From: Vitis vinifera
Lineage: Eukaryota; Streptophyta; Magnoliopsida; Vitales; Vitaceae
Assembly: GCF_030704535.1 (NCBI RefSeq)
Contig: NC_081810.1
Coordinates: 4,063,501-4,127,500 of the forward strand
Direction of reading: 5' to 3'
Length of the DNA: 64,000 nucleotides
Shown: positions 58,831 to 64,000 of the stretch, piece by piece
How positions within the stretch are numbered: the first letter of the stretch is position 1
How the letters are laid out: each line of letters opens with the position of its first letter
Program-made: the position numbers and the translations under genes
The notes under the pieces: model-generated
Told to the model about the DNA's origin: nothing
Database searches by the model: none
What the model saw: only the letters and a program-made list of their open reading frames with translations

Positions 58831-59289
58831 CTGATGATAAAGCAATAAGAAGAAATGAACTTACAATTAGATTAGTAACAAAACAAACCTTTTTAAAATA
58901 AGCTAATTATAAGGCCAATTTTAATCAGTGGCCAAGTTACAAAGAACCAAAGGAACACAAAATTTGTCAAATAAACATCATGGTAGTCACAATGAGAAGC
59001 TTCGAATTTTTGTGAAGATTCAGACTTAAAATTACTTTCGTTATTATTGTTGTTGTTATCATTAAACTACCATTTGACCTAAAAACTAAAGTTGTTAAGT
59101 AGTGGACAACAATGCATATTCATAGGCAGCCATCTTTCTGCCCCTGGCTGCAGGCTGAATAAATTGGGGGAAAAAACATTGCTGCAGTTTGAACTTGTGC
59201 ACTTCCACAAACTAAGGGATACGATATCTTTAAATTTCTAGCACTAAAGAAGAATTCCCTCAGTTGTACAATTAAGATGAGAGACTTAA
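58831..59289. other. RNL intron segment upstream of the first exon in view
   Basis: Intron DNA between the exon ending at 58830 (acceptor side) and the LINE that begins near 59290. No repeat or gene is seen. Confidence 0.5.
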
Positions 59290-59295
59290 GTAGGT

Positions 59296-60117
59296 GTGTT
59301 TAATTGGCAGTTGGGCTGTGAAGAGAGGCCCTTTTACATCAAGGGCTCGTTTGTGGGCTGTGAGGGTATGTCCGACATGGGCTTTGGACATGCGATAGAG
59401 GGGATAAAAGGAGTTAGGGCTCATTCCCTTTCTGAGGAAGCGGAGATGGAAGCTAGGGCTACAGAGGAGGCTTCACGGGCTCGTGTTAGAGAGGATGCAG
59501 GGGTCGCCTCCTGTCACGAAGGGGATTGGAGGGTTTCAGAGGCTTTTTCGACGAAAGCTAGAGCGCTGATAACTGACGAAGCGCTGACAGCCGAGTCATC
59601 CAGGTACGAGCCATATCTCGCTGACTTTGGGGGGGGTTCGGGACTTCTTCTCTTCTACTCCTTCTTTTGGGTGTGATCGGGCTTTGGTGGTGAGGGGCCC
59701 TTCGGGATTGGATGAGACTGTTGAAGGTGTTGGTTTTCAAGCTCCGTTGTGCGCAGTGTTGAATGATGGTAGTTCGTGAGTGATGGACTCGGAGGAGGAA
59801 AAGTCTAAAGGTAATAATTCGGATGCTGTTGAGGAAATACAAGAAAGGGAGATTCCTGTAGTAAGTGGGATGAAAGTAGTTTGGTGAAATTCAACAAGTC
59901 GTTGGGGTTCTCGATAGAAAGCGTTGACGGGGAAATCCTAAAATCGTTGCTAAGATTGAAAACCAGAAAAGATCAAGGCAACAAAAAGGGAACTCTAGGA
60001 CTGACTAGGTTTGATCGGGAAGTAAAAAAGTTAGAATGTTTGATTAATTACGATGAAGAGAGCAGAAATAAAGGGTCGGATAGAAGAGGAGGGGACAGAG
60101 CTTTGTGTTTTAAATGA
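59296..60117 (+). pseudogene. LINE ORF1, broken
   Basis: Two readable pieces (59296-59676; 59881-60117) are separated by about 200 bases with stops and shifts. The second ends with EVKKLECLINY and the stop TGA at 60115-60117, overlapping the ORF2 ATG at 60114-60116. Confidence 0.75.
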
Positions 60118-62114
60118 AGATTAAGATTTTATCTTGGAATGTTCGAGGGGTGAATGATAGAAATAAGAGGAAATTAATTAAAGCCTTAATTAGATCCCAA
60201 AAAGTGGATTTAGTTTGCCTTCTGGGGACTAAAATGACTGAGATGTCTTTAGGGGTGGTGCGAAGCCTAGGGGTGGGGAGATTTTTGGAGTGGGGAGCTT
60301 TGAATGTTAGGGGTACAACTAGAGGGGTGGTAGTTTTCTAGGATAATAGAGTGTTAGAGCTAATGGGGATGGAGGTGGGTCTTTTTTCCATTTCCTGTCG
60401 TTTCAAGAATGTTGAAGATGGATTCAGATGGACTTTTTCAGGAGTGTATGGTTCTACTTTGAGAAGATATAGAGAATTTTTTTAGGAAGAATTAGGGGCC
60501 ATCCACGAGCTTTGGAATGATCCATGGTGTATTGGAGGAGATTTTAATATGATCAGGTTTCCGAATGAGCGTAGAAGAGGAGGCAAGATGTCTTCTTCAA
60601 TGAGAAGATTCTCGAAAGTGATCGATGACCTGGACTTGAGGGATCTCCCTCTTCACGGGGGTCCGTTTACCTAGAGTGGAGGGTTGAATAGTCAAACCAT
60701 GTCAAGACTTGATCGATTTTTGGTGTCGGAGGAATGGGAGGGCTATTTTAATGGGGTAGTGCAGAGTACTCTTCCTAGGCCAGTGTCGGATCATTTTCCC
60801 ATCCTATTGGATGGGGGAGGGGTGAGAAGGGGGCCTGTCCCCTTCTAGTTTGAAAATATGTGGCTTAAGGAGGAGGGTTTTAAGGATTTGCTGAAGAGGT
60901 GGTGGCAAGGTTTAAGATTCAGTGGTTCTTTCAGTTTCATCCTTGCAGAGAAATTGAAGGCTTTGAAGGTCATCTTAAAAACTTGGAACAAGGATGTTTT
61001 TGGGAATAAGGGAGTGAATAAGAGATTGGCCTTGGACAAAGTGGCTTTCTAGGATACTCAAGAGAAGATGCGTCTTTTATCTATGGAGGAGCTGGAAGCT
61101 AGAAAGGAAGCAAAGGGGGATTTTGAGAAATGGGCTCTCATGGAGGAGATTTCTTGGAGGCAAAAATCAAGAGAAGTGTGGTTGAGGGAGGGTGACAGAA
61201 ATACTGGTTTCTTTCATAAGATGGCCAACTCCCATAGAAGGAAAAATTGTTTGTCTAAGATAAAGGTTAATGGAACCTGGTTAACAGAGGAGCAGGAAAT
61301 TAAGGGAAGGGGGTGGTTGGAGCCTTTAAGAATCTTCTGACAGATCTTGGTGAATGACACCCATCTATGGAAGGGTTGGATTTTAATAGGATTGATGGTG
61401 AGGATGTAGTTAGATTGGAGGAGGCTTTTACAGAGGAAGAGGTCTTCTCTGCCCTCTCAGATCTGAACGGGGACAAGGCTCCTAGTCCAAACGGTTTCTC
61501 TCTCAGCTTTTGGCAGTTTAGCTAGGATTTTGTGAAAGAAGAGGTTATGGGCTTTTTGAAGGAATTCCATGAGCATGGCAGATTTGTAAGGAGTCTGAAC
61601 TCAACTTTCTTGGTCCTTATCCCTAAAAAGGCGGGTGCAGAGGACCTTAGAGATTTTAGACTGATTAGTTTGGTAAGGGGGTTGTATAAACTGTTGGCAA
61701 AAGTGTTAGCTAATAGGCTTAAGAAGGTTGTGGGAAAGGTGGTGTCTTCAACTCAAAATGTCTTCAATTGATCATATTCTTATTCAGTGCTCCAGGGCAA
61801 GAGTGTTATGGGAGTTATTGTTTGCTCTTTTTGGTGTTACTTGGGTCCTTCCTTTTTCGGTTAGAGATACCCTTAGTGGTTGGTGTGACTTTAGCTTGGG
61901 CAAGAAGCGCAGAAAGGTGTGGAAAGCAGCCCCTTTGTGTATTTTTTGGGCGGTTTGGAAGGAAGGAAATAAGATTGCTTTTGATAATGAAGAACTTTCA
62001 ATTCATAGGTTGAAAAATTCTTTTGTATGTAACCTTTGGTTGTGGACTAAGTCAGCTGTAAATGATGGTCCTCTCCCTTTACTCAATTTTTTTGATTGGC
62101 TAGGTGCTAATTGA
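60114..62114 (+). pseudogene. LINE ORF2 with stops and a ~1.65-kb internal deletion of the RT core
   Basis: It begins MKIKILSWNVRGVNDRNKRK (endonuclease). In-frame stops lie near 60340, 60482 and 60672, with more later. It reaches the start of the RT domain (LIPKKAGAEDLRDF, then LANRLKKVVGKVVS) near 61760. There it jumps straight to SIDHILIQC, the zinc-finger end, which continues to the stop at 62112-62114. Compared with the intact copy, about residues 551-1099 are missing, including FADD. The junction also shifts the frame. It cannot make an active enzyme. Confidence 0.88.
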
Positions 62115-62847
62115 GGGCTAGTTTTGTATTTCCTCTTCTTTTTGTGCCCTTTGGCGCCTCTTGTATACTCCCCATATGCTTTTGGGTCAGCCTCAAGGTG
62201 CCCTTTTCTAATATATGCTTTTTGTGTGTTTGCCTATCAATAATAATAATAATAATAATAATAATTCTCTAAAAAAATAAATTTTGCCCCATAAAATATA
62301 AATTTTATATATGAAATGCATTTATAAGGGTGCTAACCGACGAAATTTAAAACCAATGGTAGGTTGGTGTATTTACACTAAACCTCAGATGTGAATGAAA
62401 TTAATCCCAAAGAATTATAACTTCATTATCATGTTGTTTATTAGTCAATTTATCCCTAAAATTCTAACAACTTCAAGTAATTATAGTGTTGTCTATAAGT
62501 TCTAATACCAAATCAGATGCCTGATTTCTAAATTTCCACAGCAGCATAGAAGCATTCCTTTTGTTGTACGATGAGATGAGAGAGAAAAAATAAAGGAAAA
62601 TATGCCCTTGGCAATCACACCAAGGTTCCTAGGCAAACTCACCTAGGCTTTTCCAAGCAATCACTCTTCAAGAAGGAAATCACAACTTACAAAGCTAGAT
62701 AGTTAAAAAATTCTCAATAATTCTATTCAATAAATTGAAAACTATATAGGTATATATAGACTAGTAAAACTTCTTGTCCTAATAAAAGTAAGACTCTTTC
62801 CTAGTAGGAATATGATTCCTTTCCTAATTAAATTAGAAACAAAAAAC

Positions 62848-63769
62848 AAATAGAAATTTACATGGAAAGACTAATGACCTCTCTTGCTCATGTACACTTG
62901 TCCACATCTGTCCTAGATTTGCAAGCATGAGCACTATCCTCTTCAGGTTTATTCTCAATAAAATCTCTCTCCCTTGCTTTGTCCAAAAGATCAAATTCAG
63001 TTCTTTTCCATCCAATCAAATTTATATGAAAATCAAAAGTCTCATCTAAGGTCAAGGCCTTCGCTTGGTTGGTAACACACAAGAAGGTAAATACCAATGA
63101 CATGCTTAGTTGAAAAGACCTTCCAAAGCCCTTAGTTTAGATTGTTGCATACTATGTAAGGCGAGTGAAGAGACAAGTGACCATGTATTTCTGCATTTTG
63201 TCCGTTCACTTTGGGATTATGGCACAAGCTATTCATATTGGCAAGAATGGTGTACGTTCAGCCTAGGAGTTATTATGACATGATGACCATCTCTTATATG
63301 GGTTTTGGGAATTCCACTAGAGGCAAGACCCTTTGGAGTATTGCTTGTCTCACTTTGATTTGGATTGTGTGGTGACAGAGGAATGTTAAGATCCTTGAGG
63401 ATAAATGAAGACATCAGAGATGTTATGGGATTTTTTTCATTTCTTCACTTCTTTTTGGGCCTTTTCTACTAACATTTTTAAAGGTATTCCTTTGAATGTC
63501 ATTCAGCTTAGTAGGCATTCAATATGTACACCACTAGGGTAGGGACAACAATGAGAGGAGCCTAGCCATATTTTCATGAAATGAATTCCTTATACATTCT
63601 TTTGTGATATATCTTTTTTGTACACGTCTCCTTGTATGGCAGAGGTTTTTAGTGTTTAGACCAAGTTTATGTATTTGTGGGGAGGATTCCTCATCCTTCT
63701 CATGAACTCTTTATACGTAATTAATACATCTCATGTTTTTTATCAAAAAAAAAAAAAAAATAGAAATTT
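62848..63769 (+). mobile_element. LINE 3' fragment (second LINE subfamily) with poly-A tail and ~12-bp target-site duplication
   Basis: The 12 bases aaatagaaattt occur at 62848-62859 and right after a poly-A run at 63758-63769. The plus strand between them encodes broken pieces of an ORF2 zinc-finger end (CCILCKASEETSDHVFLH, then TRGKTLWSIACLTLIWIVW) around 63140-63420. The protein and tail differ from the other LINEs in the window, so this is a separate subfamily. The A-rich flank makes the exact duplication length uncertain. The 62888-63103 minus-strand frame is not recognised. Confidence 0.75.
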
Positions 63770-64000
63770 GGTTGAAATTAAAACACTGAAATCAATTCTA
63801 ATAAAATAAAATAAACATACCCCAATTGAAACTATGAAATGCTAAAATTACTAAACTATTTTTGCTGAATATATTGTTCCCTATCACTAAGGCTCTAAGC
63901 TACCAATTGATTTAAAAGCTTAAGTTGTTAGTTGGTGAGCCAACAATGTTAAACCCTAATCAACAGAACACAAATATATAGGACTCAATGGAGTGAACCC
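63770..64000. other. RNL intron sequence at the window edge
   Basis: AT-rich. No exon of RNL is recognised here; the N-terminal exons must lie farther right. Confidence 0.45.

Larger units (their letters stand above)
59290..62265 (+). mobile_element. LINE (L1-clade), decayed and internally deleted, antisense to RNL
   Basis: On the plus strand it carries ORF1 pieces (59296-59676 and 59881-60117), ORF2 from 60114 and a 3' UTR with tgtatactccccatatgc. It ends in a (TAA)n tail at about 62238-62264 rather than pure poly-A. ORF2 is closely related to the intact ORF2 at 3398-7045. It is inserted in an RNL intron, opposite to the gene. I could not fix its 5' boundary or a target-site duplication. 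Confidence 0.88.

Noticed and set aside
62888-63103. 71-codon minus-strand frame
   Set aside because: It lies antisense inside the LINE fragment 62860-63757 and does not match RNL or any family I recognise.

Overview
This is a nuclear segment of a flowering plant. The intergenic DNA is very AT-rich. Genes have many short exons with GT-AG introns, and LINE, Copia and Tourist-type MITE copies are common. Every gene is a recognisable land-plant gene. The LINE proteins and repeat content look like a woody eudicot, and grapevine (Vitis) is my best guess; the species is an inference, not something the bases prove.

Layout. (1) 2085-11082, minus: a complete four-exon PDIL5-1-type thioredoxin-fold gene. 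Its 7.6 kb last intron holds a LINE with an uninterrupted 1215-residue ORF2, bounded by a 14-bp target-site duplication, and a second short LINE tail. (2) 14540-16439, minus: a five-exon secreted vicilin-like bicupin. (3) 16.4-23.0 kb: no gene, with a possible LTR-element remnant and a nested tandem duplication. (4) 22983-27721, plus: a seven-exon exonuclease V (EXO5) gene carrying a MITE and a tiny LINE insertion in its introns. (5) 28577-30970, minus: an intronless ZmPK1-like G-type lectin receptor kinase. (6) 31-37.3 kb: AT-rich, with a MITE, a (TC)n tract and a 22-bp tandem repeat. (7) 37297-38951, plus: adenylate kinase 6 homologue. (8) 41174-41978, plus: mitochondrial 3-hydroxyacyl-thioester dehydratase. 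(9) 43060 to about 58830 and beyond the right edge, minus: the 3' part of a plant tRNA ligase (RNL) gene. Its introns hold a degenerate Copia element, a hairpin-bearing MITE-like element, an internally deleted LINE and another LINE tail.

The genes do not form an operon or pathway. They cover ER redox folding, storage or cell-wall cupin, organellar/nuclear DNA repair, surface signalling, adenylate metabolism/ribosome biogenesis, mitochondrial fatty-acid synthesis and tRNA splicing. From memory, the Arabidopsis counterparts of four or five of them lie in two short blocks, At1g079xx and At5g603xx, which suggests conserved microsynteny.

I found no evidence for an undescribed multi-gene system. 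The most interesting signals are mobile-element ones: the intact LINE ORF2 inside a gene, a repeated 4-nt ATGA overlap between LINE ORF1 and ORF2, a shared LINE 3' tail, a 35-bp near-perfect hairpin, a GC-AG intron in RNL, and precise short tandem repeats. Splice sites were placed by eye using reading-frame continuity and family knowledge, and no search was run. Some apparent open frames begin at TTG or CTG; I moved starts to ATG where this applied.
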